Source: CBDFKF01 sp965248765 (lineage in GTDB: Bacteria; Pseudomonadota; Alphaproteobacteria; VGEJ01). Taken from it: DNA of 64,000 nt. Below are positions 10,954 through 20,025 of the stretch, in pieces. Positions within the stretch are counted from its first letter, which is position 1. Every line of letters starts with the position of its first letter. The translations under genes and the position numbers were made by a program. The stretch is from positions 1-64,000 of the forward strand of contig CBDFKF010000002.1 of the NCBI GenBank assembly GCA_965248765.1, read 5' to 3'. The notes beneath the pieces were generated by a model that searched no databases, was not told where the DNA came from, and was given only the letters and a program-made list of their open reading frames with translations.

Positions 10954-13815
10954 CTATGTCACCGCGGCCATCGTCAGGGCCTCGTCACACAGTTGTGCCT
11001 GCTGAGCGAGATGTGCCTTGAGCGAGCCGGAGGCGGCCGAGGCCATCTCAGGCCGGCCGATGTAGCGGGGCCGTCGGGTTACGGCACCGATTTGGTCGAG
11101 AACGCCTTCGAGATTTGGCGCGACAAACGTCCACGCCCCCTGGTTACGCGGCTCCTCCTGGCACCAAACCACCTCGGCGCTGAGGAAGCGCTTGAGTTCT
11201 TTGGTCAACGCGCGCGCTGGGAAGGGATAGAGCTGCTCGGCCCGCAGGACGGTGATGTCAGTTACGCCGCGCTTCTCGCGCTCCACGCAGAGATCGAAAT
11301 AGACCTTGCCGCTGCACAACACGACGCGCTTGATCTCGGCGTCCGGTTTGACCTCGCCATCGTCCCACAACACCCGGTGGAACGAGCTTTCCGGCGCCAT
11401 ATCATTCAGCTGCGATACAGCGCGTTTGTGCCGCAGGAGCGATTTCGGCGACATCACGACCAGCGGCTTACGGAAATCGCGATGCAGCTGGCGCCGCAGC
11501 GCGTGAAAGAAATTGGCCGGCGTCGTGCAGTTGACGATCTGCCAGTTGTCCTCTCCGGAGAGCTGGAGATAACGCTCGAGCCGCGCCGAGCTGTGTTCGG
11601 GCCCCTGTCCCTCGTGGCCATGTGGCAGCAGCAGCACCAACCCGCTCATCCGCAGCCACTTGGACTCGCCCGCGCATAGGAACTGATCGATGATGACTTG
11701 TGCGCCATTCGCAAAATCGCCGAACTGCGCTTCCCACAACACAAGCGCGTTGGGCTCGGCAAGGGTGTAGCCGTACTCGAAACCGAGCACCGCGGCCTCT
11801 GAGAGCATGCTGTCGACGACTTCGAAGCTGGCCTGACCGTCGCGCAGGTTGTTAAGGGGGACGTAGCGCTCCTCCGTCGTCTGATCGACAAACGTCGCGT
11901 GGCGCTGGGAAAACGTCCCGCGGCTCGAATCCTGGCCGCTAAGGCGCACTGGGTGGCCTTCAAGCAGAAGAGATCCGAACGCGAGCGCCTCCGCGGTCGC
12001 CCAGTCGATATTGATGCCGGCCTCGATCATCTCCCGCTTCGCGTTCAGTTGGCGGCGGATCGTGCGGTGAAGATCGAAGGTGTCGGGCGCGGCGGTCAAT
12101 GCGCGGCCGATGTCTCTCAGCGTTGCCAATTTCACCGCCGTTTTGCCGCGCCGCGCCTCGCCGCTAGCGACCCTGAGGCCTTGCCAGCGCCCTTCGAGCC
12201 AGTCGGCCTTGTTCTGCCGATAGTTCTTCGCGGCCTCGAACTCGGAGCCGAGGCGGCGCTGGTAGGCCTTTACCATTTCGTCGGCCTCGCCGGGGGCGAT
12301 CACTTGCCCGGCCTCCAGCGCTTCCGCATAGATTTGACGCGTGGTCGGATGCGCCGCGATCGTGCGGTACATCAGCGGCTGCGTGAACGCGGGCTCGTCG
12401 CCCTCGTTGTGACCGTGGCGGCGGTAACAAAACAAATCGATGACAACGTCCACGTGAAAGAGCTGGCGGAACTCCGCTGCGACCCGCACCGCTTGTACGA
12501 CCGCCTCGGGGTCGTCACCGTTGACATGGAATATCGGCGCCTGCACCCCCTTGGCGACATCGGAGGGATAGGGCGAAGAACGCGAGTAGATCGGACTGGT
12601 AGTGAATCCGATCTGATTGTTGACGATGATGTGGACCGTCCCGCCCGTGCGATAGCCGCGTAGGCCGGACAGGCCGAAGCACTCCGCGACCAGCCCCTGG
12701 CCCGCGAACGACGCATCGCCGTGTAGCAGGACCGACATGACCTGGGTACGTTCGGTATCGCCGTATTGGCCTTGCTTGGCCCGAGTCTTGCCGATGACAA
12801 CCGGGTTGACAGCCTCAAGATGCGACGGATTGGCAAGCAGTGAGAGGTGCACGATGTGGCCGTCGAGATCGCGGTCGGTCGACGTGCCGAGGTGGTATTT
12901 CACATCGCCCGAGCCCTCCACGTCCTCGGGGTGAGCCGGCATTCCCTCAAACTCAGCGAAGATCGCGGCGTACGGCTTGTTCATCACGTTCGCCAGCACG
13001 TTGAGCCGGCCGCGGTGCGGCATCCCCAGCGAGACTTCTTTGACACCGAGCTCGGCGCTACGGCGCAGGAGCGCCTCGAGCGCGGGGACGAGAGACTCGG
13101 CGCCGTCGAGCCCGAAGCGCTTAGTACCGACGTACTTGCGGTGCAGAAAGCTCTCGAAGCCCTCTGCGCGCGTCAGACGTCGCAGGATGTTGCGCCGGCC
13201 ATTCCGGGTGAAGCGAGGTCGATACTCGTCACCCTCGATGCGGGCCTGAATCCATGCCTTCTGATCGGGGTCCTGAATGTGCAGAAACTCATAGCCAATG
13301 GTGCCGCAGTAGGTCTGACGCAGCACGGAGACAATCTCGCGGATCGTCGCCCACTCCAGACCGAGCACGTAGTTGATGAAGATGGGGCGGTCCCAGTCGG
13401 CATTGGCGAAGCCGTAGGTCGCGGGATCGAGCTCCGGGTGATGGCCGGGAGGTCCGAGTTTCAGGGGATCCAAATCGGCATTGAGATGACCGCGCACGCG
13501 ATAGGCCCGGATCATCATCAACGCCCGCAACGATGCCTGCACCGCTTCGAGCGAAGCCGCATCGCCTTGGAGCACCGCCGCCTGACCGTTGCCCGGTCCT
13601 GGCTCCCCAGTGTCCTCCGCGGCGCGGCGCGGCGTCCACGAAGCGCCGCGGGCCTCCGCAACGACCGCCTCAATGTCGTCGCCAAGATCGTCGAAGAAGC
13701 CCTGCCAGCTCGGATCGACCGAGCCGGGATCGCGCAGATAACGGGCGTAGAGCGCTTCGATGAAAGCGCCGTTGCCGCCGAAGAGAAAACTTGTCGTTTC
13801 GAGTTTCGTTGCCAT
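10954..13815 (-). CDS. sucA: 2-oxoglutarate dehydrogenase E1 component
   Basis: A 953-residue thiamine-diphosphate enzyme, the normal length for SucA. The N-terminal E2-docking segment (FLFGGNGAFIEALYARYLRD) is followed by the conserved GMPHRGRLNVLANV, the ThDP/magnesium site GDASFAGQGLVAE with VNNQIGFTT, the RRHGHNEGDEPAFTQP loop, and the C-terminal PHGHEGQGPEHSSAR. It decarboxylates 2-oxoglutarate in the TCA cycle and passes the succinyl unit to the SucB lipoyl arm. It lies between sucD and sucB, 38 nt after sucD, all on the minus strand. Confidence 0.96.
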   Translation of the reverse strand: MATKLETTSFLFGGNGAFIEALYARYLRDPGSVDPSWQGFFDDLGDDIEAVVAEARGASWTPRRAAEDTGEPGPGNGQAAVLQGDAASLEAVQASLRALMMIRAYRVRGHLNADLDPLKLGPPGHHPELDPATYGFANADWDRPIFINYVLGLEWATIREIVSVLRQTYCGTIGYEFLHIQDPDQKAWIQARIEGDEYRPRFTRNGRRNILRRLTRAEGFESFLHRKYVGTKRFGLDGAESLVPALEALLRRSAELGVKEVSLGMPHRGRLNVLANVMNKPYAAIFAEFEGMPAHPEDVEGSGDVKYHLGTSTDRDLDGHIVHLSLLANPSHLEAVNPVVIGKTRAKQGQYGDTERTQVMSVLLHGDASFAGQGLVAECFGLSGLRGYRTGGTVHIIVNNQIGFTTSPIYSRSSPYPSDVAKGVQAPIFHVNGDDPEAVVQAVRVAAEFRQLFHVDVVIDLFCYRRHGHNEGDEPAFTQPLMYRTIAAHPTTRQIYAEALEAGQVIAPGEADEMVKAYQRRLGSEFEAAKNYRQNKADWLEGRWQGLRVASGEARRGKTAVKLATLRDIGRALTAAPDTFDLHRTIRRQLNAKREMIEAGINIDWATAEALAFGSLLLEGHPVRLSGQDSSRGTFSQRHATFVDQTTEERYVPLNNLRDGQASFEVVDSMLSEAAVLGFEYGYTLAEPNALVLWEAQFGDFANGAQVIIDQFLCAGESKWLRMSGLVLLLPHGHEGQGPEHSSARLERYLQLSGEDNWQIVNCTTPANFFHALRRQLHRDFRKPLVVMSPKSLLRHKRAVSQLNDMAPESSFHRVLWDDGEVKPDAEIKRVVLCSGKVYFDLCVEREKRGVTDITVLRAEQLYPFPARALTKELKRFLSAEVVWCQEEPRNQGAWTFVAPNLEGVLDQIGAVTRRPRYIGRPEMASAASGSLKAHLAQQAQLCDEALTMAAVT

Positions 13816-13853
13816 CGAACTAGTGGCGCGCCAGCGCCTTTTCTGGGCCGGCC

Positions 13854-14735
13854 CTAGGGCTGGCCGTTCAATACATCCGCGACCGTCTGCCCGATCGCCG
13901 CTGGCGAGTCGGCGACCGCAATGCCTGCCGCCCGCATCGCCTCTATTTTGTCCTCGGCACCGCCGCTGCCGCCCGAGATGATCGCGCCCGCATGCCCCAT
14001 GCGGCGACCGGGCGGTGCCGTGCGCCCGGCGACGAACCCGATCACCGGCTTCTTTCGCTTCTCCGCGCGCAGAAACGCGGCCGCTTCTTCTTCAGCGCTG
14101 CCGCCGATCTCGCCGATCATCACGATCGCATCGGTCTCATCATCGGCCAAGAAGAGCTCCAGGCAGTCGATGAAATTGGTCCCGTTCACCGGGTCGCCAC
14201 CGATCCCGATGCAGGTGCTCTGACCAAGCTCCGTGGCCGTGGTCTGGGCCACCGCCTCGTAGGTCAGCGTGCCTGAGCGCGAAACGATGCCGACTCTGCC
14301 GCGCGTGTGAATGTGCCCCGGCATGATGCCGATCTTGCACTCGCCAGGGGTGATGATGCCCGGGCAGTTGGGCCCGATCAGTCGCGAGCCCGAATCGACG
14401 AGCACGCGCTTGACCCGCACCATCTCGAGCACAGGGATACCCTCGGTGATGCACACGATCAGCCGGATGCCGGCATCGATCGCCTCAAGGATGGCATCAG
14501 CGGCGAACGGCGGCGGAACGAAGATGACCGAGGCGTCGGCCCCGGTCTCAGCCACCGCTTCCTCAACCGTGTCGAAAACCGGAAGGTCGAGATGCTGTGT
14601 CCTACCCTTGCCCGGTGTAACACCGCCCACCACTCGGGTTCCGTAGGCCAGCGCCTGCTCCGAGTGAAAGGTACCCTGGGACCCGGTGAAGCCCTGACAT
14701 AGAAGCCGGCTCTCGGCGCCGACCAGCACCGCCAT
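13854..14735 (-). CDS. sucD: succinyl-CoA synthetase, alpha subunit
   Basis: A 293-residue subunit with an N-terminal CoA-binding Rossmann part (CQGFTGSQGTFHSEQAL) and the phosphohistidine loop GHAGAIISGGSGGAEDK near residue 246, which takes the phosphate during ATP or GTP formation. VFVPPPFAADAI and GPNCPGIITPGECKIGIMPG are typical of the family. The start codon overlaps the sucC stop as TGATG, implying coupled translation of the two subunits in a 1:1 ratio. Confidence 0.96.
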   Translation of the reverse strand: MAVLVGAESRLLCQGFTGSQGTFHSEQALAYGTRVVGGVTPGKGRTQHLDLPVFDTVEEAVAETGADASVIFVPPPFAADAILEAIDAGIRLIVCITEGIPVLEMVRVKRVLVDSGSRLIGPNCPGIITPGECKIGIMPGHIHTRGRVGIVSRSGTLTYEAVAQTTATELGQSTCIGIGGDPVNGTNFIDCLELFLADDETDAIVMIGEIGGSAEEEAAAFLRAEKRKKPVIGFVAGRTAPPGRRMGHAGAIISGGSGGAEDKIEAMRAAGIAVADSPAAIGQTVADVLNGQP

Positions 14736-15904
14736 CAGCCAGCCGCCTTGATCGACTCGACGACGCGGGCCGCGGCATCGCCCAGGCTGTCGGCGGCGAT
14801 GATGGCGAGGCCTGAATCGGCGAGGATCTGCTTGCCGAGAACGACGTTGGTGCCCTCGAGGCGCACCACCAGCGGCACTGTCAGGGCAATCTCTTGCGCG
14901 GCCGCGACAATGCCTTCGGCGATGACGTCGCAGCGCATGATCCCGCCGAAGATGTTGACGAGGATGGCCTCGACCTTATCGTCCGAGAGGATGATCTTGA
15001 ATGCCTCGGCGACTCTTTCTTTCGTGGCACCGCCCCCGACGTCGAGGAAATTCGCCGGCTCGCCGCCATAGAGCTTGATGATGTCCATCGTCGCCATCGC
15101 CAAGCCAGCACCGTTCACCAGACAGCCGATGTTGCCATCAAGTCGGATGTAGTTGAGGTCGTGCTCGGCGGCGGCGCGCTCCGCCGGGTCCTCCTCCGTT
15201 TCGTCGCGGAGCTCGGCGATGTCCTTGTGGCGGTAGAGAGCGTTGTCGTCGAAGTTCATCTTGGCATCGAGAGCGATGACGCGATTGTCGCCGGTCACCA
15301 CAAGCGGATTGATCTCCACCAGGCTCGCGTCGGTTTCCTTGAAAGCGCGATAGAGGCCGCCCATGAGACGTACGGCAGCGCCAACTGCCTTCCCTTCGAG
15401 CCCCAGCCCGAACGCAAGCTTACGCGCATGGAACGGTTGTAGGCCGACCGCCGGATCGATCGCGACCTTGAGGATCTTCTCCGGCGTTGCCGCGGCCACC
15501 GCCTCGATCTCGACGCCGCCCTCGGTGGAAGCCATCATCGTCGGCCACCCGGTCGCTCGGTCGACCAGTAGACTGAGGTAGAGCTCGCGGCTGATGTCGC
15601 ACCCCTCCTCGACATAGACGCGACCCACCGTCTTGCCGGCCGGGCCGGTCTGGTGCGTCACCAGCGCCATGCCCAATATGTCGTTGGCAGCGGCAACGGC
15701 ATCCGATGCCGAATGGACAACCTTGATGCCGCCGCCCTTGCCGCGGCCGCCGGCATGAATCTGCGCCTTGATCACCCATACCGGTCCGCCGAGTGCTTGC
15801 ACCGCGCGCTCGGCGTCCTCACCGCTGAAGGCGACCTCGCCGCGCGGCACATCAACACCGAAGCTCGCCAGTAGTTGTTTCGCCTGGTGTTCGTGGATGT
15901 TCAT
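14735..15904 (-). CDS. sucC: succinyl-CoA synthetase (ADP-forming), beta subunit
   Basis: A 389-residue beta subunit with an ATP-grasp domain in the first 240 residues (MNIHEHQAKQLLASFGV at the start; AQIHAGGRGKGGGIKV binds the nucleotide; LVEINPLV and ALDAKMNFDDNALYR carry metal ligands). The C-terminal domain has NIFGGIMRCDVIAEGIV and VVRLEGTN. It forms the nucleotide site of succinyl-CoA synthetase with SucD. It is the first gene of the sucCDAB-lpd run, and a strong -10 box lies about 65 nt upstream. Confidence 0.96.
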   Translation of the reverse strand: MNIHEHQAKQLLASFGVDVPRGEVAFSGEDAERAVQALGGPVWVIKAQIHAGGRGKGGGIKVVHSASDAVAAANDILGMALVTHQTGPAGKTVGRVYVEEGCDISRELYLSLLVDRATGWPTMMASTEGGVEIEAVAAATPEKILKVAIDPAVGLQPFHARKLAFGLGLEGKAVGAAVRLMGGLYRAFKETDASLVEINPLVVTGDNRVIALDAKMNFDDNALYRHKDIAELRDETEEDPAERAAAEHDLNYIRLDGNIGCLVNGAGLAMATMDIIKLYGGEPANFLDVGGGATKERVAEAFKIILSDDKVEAILVNIFGGIMRCDVIAEGIVAAAQEIALTVPLVVRLEGTNVVLGKQILADSGLAIIAADSLGDAAARVVESIKAAG

Positions 15905-15966
15905 TAGGCCGTTGTCCGCCCCCGCAAGTAGCGCGGCTAAGCGTATGGGCGTTCTTTTCGTTCTTT

Positions 15967-15995
15967 ATTATACGTAAGACGCGCTGGCAACCACG
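15967..15995 (-). promoter_or_regulatory. probable promoter for sucCDAB-lpd
   Basis: On the minus strand a perfect TATAAT (15967-15972) lies in an AT-rich stretch about 60 nt upstream of the sucC ATG, within the 115-nt gap after mdh. The -35 side is weak: GTGGTT at a 16-nt spacing is the best hexamer I can place. A start near 15,959 would give a 5' leader of about 55 nt. This suggests sucCDAB-lpd can be transcribed independently of mdh. Confidence 0.5.
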
Positions 15996-16019
15996 GCCGG
16001 CTGCGATCGCCGCCGTGAG

Positions 16020-17006
16020 TCAGCGTTTCGCCGTCGCGCGGCGCTTGCCGAGCGATGGATCGAGCCGCTTTACCTCGGCAATCAGTCCGCGCACCGCGGC
16101 GGCCGAGCCTTCGAACATGCGTCGCTCGCCCGCATTGAGATCGATCTCAACGACGCGTTCGACGCCGCCGGCGCCGATCACGACGGGGACGCCAACATAA
16201 ATGTTGCGCATGCCATATTGACCGGACAGGTGCGCGGCACAGGGAAGGACCCTCTTCTTATCCTTGAGGTAGGACTCGGCCATCTGAATGGCCGCGGCGG
16301 CCGGGGCGTAGAAGGCCGATCCGGTCTTGAGGAGGCCGACGATCTCAGCACCACCGTTCCGGGTTCGCTTGATGATCCCGTCGATGCGCTTCTTGGTCGA
16401 CCAGCCCATCTTGATGAGGTCCGGCACGGGAACGCCGGCCACGGTCGAGTAGCGCGCGAGCGGCACCATCGTATCGCCATGGCCGCCCAGCACGAAGGCC
16501 GTGACATCCTCCACCGAGACCCTAAATTCTTCGGCCAGAAAGAAGCGAAACCGCGCGGAGTCGAGAACCCCGGCCATCCCCACCACCTTGTTGGCTGGCA
16601 GGCCGCTCGCCTCGCGCAGCACCCAAACCATTACATCCAGCGGATTGGTGATGCAGATGACGAACGCCTTTGGCGCATATTTCCTGATGCCGTCGGCGAC
16701 CGATTTTACGATTTTGGTGTTGGTGGACAGCAGATCGTCCCGGCTCATCCCCGGCTTGCGCGGGATGCCGGCGGTGACGATAACCACGTCGGCACCGCGA
16801 ATCGCGGCATAGCTGCAGGCCCCAGCGACCTCGGCATCGAACCCATCGATCGGCGACGATTGTACGAGATCGAGCGCTTTGCCCTGCGGCATGCCATCGA
16901 CGATGTCGAACAGGACGATGTCGCCGAGCTCCTTGAGCCCAGCGAGATGGGCCAGCGTCCCACCTATATTGCCAGCGCCGATGAGGGCGATCTTATCGCG
17001 TGCCAT
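16020..17006 (-). CDS. mdh: malate dehydrogenase (LDH-like type)
   Basis: A 328-residue NAD-dependent dehydrogenase. It has the N-terminal Rossmann motif IALIGAGNIGGTLAHLA with Asp at the end of strand 2 (VLFDIVDG), the substrate-contacting ITNPLDVMVWV, the Asp-His relay in GVLDSARFRFFLAEE and LGGHGDTMVPL, and the C-terminal VPVVIGAGGVERVVEIDL. It interconverts malate and oxaloacetate in the TCA cycle. It heads the TCA cluster and is divergent from htpG across 169 nt. The C-terminal tail (GKRRATAKR) is unusually basic. Confidence 0.95.
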   Translation of the reverse strand: MARDKIALIGAGNIGGTLAHLAGLKELGDIVLFDIVDGMPQGKALDLVQSSPIDGFDAEVAGACSYAAIRGADVVIVTAGIPRKPGMSRDDLLSTNTKIVKSVADGIRKYAPKAFVICITNPLDVMVWVLREASGLPANKVVGMAGVLDSARFRFFLAEEFRVSVEDVTAFVLGGHGDTMVPLARYSTVAGVPVPDLIKMGWSTKKRIDGIIKRTRNGGAEIVGLLKTGSAFYAPAAAAIQMAESYLKDKKRVLPCAAHLSGQYGMRNIYVGVPVVIGAGGVERVVEIDLNAGERRMFEGSAAAVRGLIAEVKRLDPSLGKRRATAKR

Positions 17007-17175
17007 GGTCTCTCCCTCTGGATCGTCCGCCGCCTCGTCCGCGCTGTCGCCGGCTGCCGACGGCGCCCGCTAACTAACCCGATTTGTCCACACCCGCAAG
17101 GCAAGGAGCCCCTTGAACACCACCCGCAGTTATCGCATATGCTGCCCACGGTAGTCGGTTAGTCGAGGCGCGACC

Positions 17176-19029
17176 ATGTCCGAGGAACGGCACGAATTTC
17201 AAGCGGAGGTCAGCAAGCTCCTCCATATCGTCGCCAATGCGCTCTACAGCGAACGGGAGATCTTCCTGCGCGAGCTGATCTCCAACGCATCGGATGCCTG
17301 CGAGCGCCTGCGCTATGCCGCCCTCACCCGGCCCGAGCTCATCGCCGATGATGCCGAGTACCGCATCGTCCTTACCATCGATGCCGATCACGGTACGCTC
17401 AGCATTACCGACAACGGCATCGGCATGAACCACGACGATCTAGTGGACAGCCTCGGCACGATCGCACGTTCGGGAACCATGGCGTTTCTCGATCAGCTGA
17501 AGGACGGCGAGGCTGTCACCCAGATTGGCCAGTTCGGCGTCGGTTTCTACTCCGCTTTCATGATCGCCGACACCGTGAGCGTGCTCACGCGCAAGGCCGG
17601 TGAGGAAGCCGCCTGGCGCTGGGAATCGGACGGCACCGGCAGCTACACCATCGCCGAGGCTGAACGGTCCAGACGCGGCACGACGGTCGAGCTCAAGCTC
17701 AAGAAGGGCGCCGCCGAGTTCCTCGAGGCCGAGCGTCTGAGACACATCGTCAAGACCTACTCCGATCACATCGCCTTGCCCATCGTGCTTGAGGGCAAGG
17801 ATGGCGGCACTCTCAACACGGCCTCGGCCCTTTGGACACGACCGAAGAAGGACATCACCGTTGAGCAGTACCGCGAGTTCTATCACCACGTCGGCCACGT
17901 ATTCGACGAACCGTGGTTGACGGTTCACCACCACATCGAGGGCAAGATCGAGTACACGGTGCTCCTCTTCGTTCCCTCGGCGCGACCCTTCGATCTGTTC
18001 GACCCCGGCCGGCAGCACTCTCTCAAGCTCTACGTCAAACGGGTCTTCATCACCGATCAATGCGAGGGCTTGGTTCCGCCCTATCTCCGCTTCCTGCGCG
18101 GCATTGTCGATACCGAGGATCTCTCGCTGAACATCAGCCGCGAGATGCTGCAAAACGACCCGCTCTTGGCCAAGATCCGCAGCTCGATCGTCAAACGCGT
18201 GTTCAAGGAGCTCGGCAAGAAGGCCGACAAGGCGCCGGAGGAATTTGCGACCTTTTGGGACAACTTCGGCGCCGTTCTCAAGGAGGGCCTCTACGAGGAC
18301 AGCGGCCACCGTGATGACATTCTGAAGCTAGCGCGCTTTCGCACGACGACCTCGGGCGAGGAGCTCGTCTCCCTCGCCGATTATTGCGGTCGCATGAAAG
18401 AGGGCCAGAAGGCCGTCTACACCATCAGCGGCGATGATCTCCAGACGCTTCGAAAGAGCCCGCAGCTCGAGGGCTTCGCGGCGCGCGGGGTCGAGGTGCT
18501 CCTACTCACCGACCCGATCGACGACTTCTGGCCGGCCGCGGTGACCAGCTTCGAGGACAAGCCGTTCAAATCGGTCACACACGGTGGCGCCGACCTCGAT
18601 GCCATCGCGACGACCGACGAAGACCAGGATGGCGAGGACGACGCGGACTCCGATCAGCTTGATACCCTGATCGCGCTCCTGAAGCTAAACCTGGGCGAAG
18701 CGGTCAAGGACGTCCGAGTCTCGGCCCGCCTTACCGACAGTCCCGTGTGCTTGGTCGCCGCCGAGGATCAGCTCGACATGCACCTCGAGCGTATCCTCAA
18801 GCATCACAACCAGGTCGATACGCACGCCAAACGCATTCTCGAGGTCAATTCGAAGCACCCATTGATCCGCGCCCTCGATGAACGTGCTAGGGCCAAGGGC
18901 GCTGCCACCGATCTAGAGGACGCCGCCCATCTGCTGTTGGATCAGGCGCGCATCGTCGAAGGTGAGTCGCTGGCCGATCCCGCCGCCTTTGCCCGCCGCC
19001 TCTCGGCGGTGCTGACCAAGAGCCTTTAG
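17176..19029 (+). CDS. htpG: chaperone HtpG (Hsp90 family)
   Basis: A 617-residue Hsp90 of normal bacterial length. The N-terminal GHKL ATPase domain shows LRELISNASDACERLR, DNGIGM, GTIARSGT and the lid segment GQFGVGFYSAFMIAD. The middle domain has the catalytic-loop arginine in LNISREMLQND. The C-terminal dimerisation domain covers about residues 500-617. It is an ATP-dependent cytoplasmic chaperone. The ATG at 17176 is preceded by a GAGGCG-like site. No obvious heat-shock sigma-32 promoter could be assigned in the 169-nt gap upstream. Confidence 0.96.
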   Translation: MSEERHEFQAEVSKLLHIVANALYSEREIFLRELISNASDACERLRYAALTRPELIADDAEYRIVLTIDADHGTLSITDNGIGMNHDDLVDSLGTIARSGTMAFLDQLKDGEAVTQIGQFGVGFYSAFMIADTVSVLTRKAGEEAAWRWESDGTGSYTIAEAERSRRGTTVELKLKKGAAEFLEAERLRHIVKTYSDHIALPIVLEGKDGGTLNTASALWTRPKKDITVEQYREFYHHVGHVFDEPWLTVHHHIEGKIEYTVLLFVPSARPFDLFDPGRQHSLKLYVKRVFITDQCEGLVPPYLRFLRGIVDTEDLSLNISREMLQNDPLLAKIRSSIVKRVFKELGKKADKAPEEFATFWDNFGAVLKEGLYEDSGHRDDILKLARFRTTTSGEELVSLADYCGRMKEGQKAVYTISGDDLQTLRKSPQLEGFAARGVEVLLLTDPIDDFWPAAVTSFEDKPFKSVTHGGADLDAIATTDEDQDGEDDADSDQLDTLIALLKLNLGEAVKDVRVSARLTDSPVCLVAAEDQLDMHLERILKHHNQVDTHAKRILEVNSKHPLIRALDERARAKGAATDLEDAAHLLLDQARIVEGESLADPAAFARRLSAVLTKSL

Positions 19030-19040
19030 GCACATTGGTC

Positions 19041-19115
19041 CTTCGAGACGCGGCCCTTCGGGCCACCCTCAGGACGAGGACGGTAGCTGAGGAGGCGCGA
19101 AGCGCCGTCTCGAAG
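19041..19115. repeat. cruciform (three-way) inverted-repeat element
   Basis: Outer arms CTTCGAGACG (19041-19050) and CGTCTCGAAG (19106-19115) pair perfectly over 10 bp. They enclose two smaller perfect hairpins, GGCCC-TTC-GGGCC (19052-19064) and GGCGC-GAA-GCGCC (19094-19106; its last base is shared with the outer arm). The element begins 12 nt after the htpG stop and lies in the convergent gap between htpG and the DUF1223 gene. It resembles REP-like extragenic palindromes of alphaproteobacteria. It may end transcription from both sides, though no T-run follows. Confidence 0.6.
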
Positions 19116-19216
19116 CATGAGATTGTCGTGAAATCCGCCAGGCGCGCTGCCAACAGAAACCCGGGACATGCGCCGGGTGAGGTTGGGGGACCGTATACGG
19201 CCTTGACGGCCGGTTG

Positions 19217-19963
19217 TTATGGGGATGAGTCGGCGGTTACTACCAATTTCATCTGTGCCGCGCCGATCACCGGCCCTTGATCGCCAATCTGCACCAGCAC
19301 CGCGCAGCCATCGCGCCCGCCGGCACTCAGATCAGCCATGGCCAGTGGAAATTCCGCCGCCGGGCCGCGCCAACGGCCGATGCGTTCGATATCGCGGACG
19401 ACATGGTGATACGTAATCGTGCGTCCGGCGTTCTCACCGCTTTTGATCGGCACTGACTGGGCTTCGTCGAACCTCACCAGCCACACCGATGCCGAGCGCT
19501 CCGGCCGTTCCGCCTCGCCAATGCGCACGGTGACATTTCCAGCTTCGCCATGAACGAATGAGACCTCGGGATGGTCGCCGCCAGTCTGGGCGACACGGGT
19601 GATCGCCCGCTCCACATCTCCACGGCACGAGCCCACCGCATGCGCGCGACCTCCGATCACCATCTGCGGGGTATAGACGCTGTTGGCCCCGAGATATCGC
19701 GCGTACTTGCGCTGGCGCTCGGTGCTCGCCTCCGAGGAAAAGGTGTCGCGCCAGCCAAGATAGTCCCAGTAGTCGATGTGGTAGCTCAGAGCGATCACAT
19801 CGTCCCGCTCGACGAGCTCGCCCAGGAACTCGTCTGCCGGCGGGCACGAGTTGCAGCCCTGGGAGGTGAACAGCTCGACCACTGTCGGCGCCGAGCCGGC
19901 GAGCGACGGCGTCGCAAAAAGCCCGATCGCCAGTGCCAAGGCGGTTGTGCGGAGAGCATTCAT
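19217..19963 (-). CDS. DUF1223 family thioredoxin-fold periplasmic protein
   Basis: A 248-residue protein with a signal peptide (hydrophobic residues 4-20, ending near SLAGSA). The thioredoxin-like motif VVELFTSQGCNSCPPADEFL places two cysteines as CNSC, followed by the family blocks HIDYWDYLGW and YTPQMVIGG. DUF1223 proteins are secreted and share the thioredoxin fold; their substrate is unknown. The ATG at 19963 is chosen because it starts directly before the hydrophobic core; an in-frame ATG 9 nt upstream is also possible. It is convergent with htpG across the cruciform element. Confidence 0.85.
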   Translation of the reverse strand: MNALRTTALALAIGLFATPSLAGSAPTVVELFTSQGCNSCPPADEFLGELVERDDVIALSYHIDYWDYLGWRDTFSSEASTERQRKYARYLGANSVYTPQMVIGGRAHAVGSCRGDVERAITRVAQTGGDHPEVSFVHGEAGNVTVRIGEAERPERSASVWLVRFDEAQSVPIKSGENAGRTITYHHVVRDIERIGRWRGPAAEFPLAMADLSAGGRDGCAVLVQIGDQGPVIGAAQMKLVVTADSSP

Positions 19964-20025
19964 GGCCGTCATTTTAGCGGCGCATCTCCGTAACGCGCGA
20001 ATCACGTGTCAGTGACGACCTCGCC

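Noticed and set aside
9619..11679. 686-codon open frame on the plus strand over sucB and sucA
   Set aside because: It is antisense to two certain TCA genes, rich in Arg, His and Gly, and shows no family motif; such frames are common shadows in high-GC codon use.
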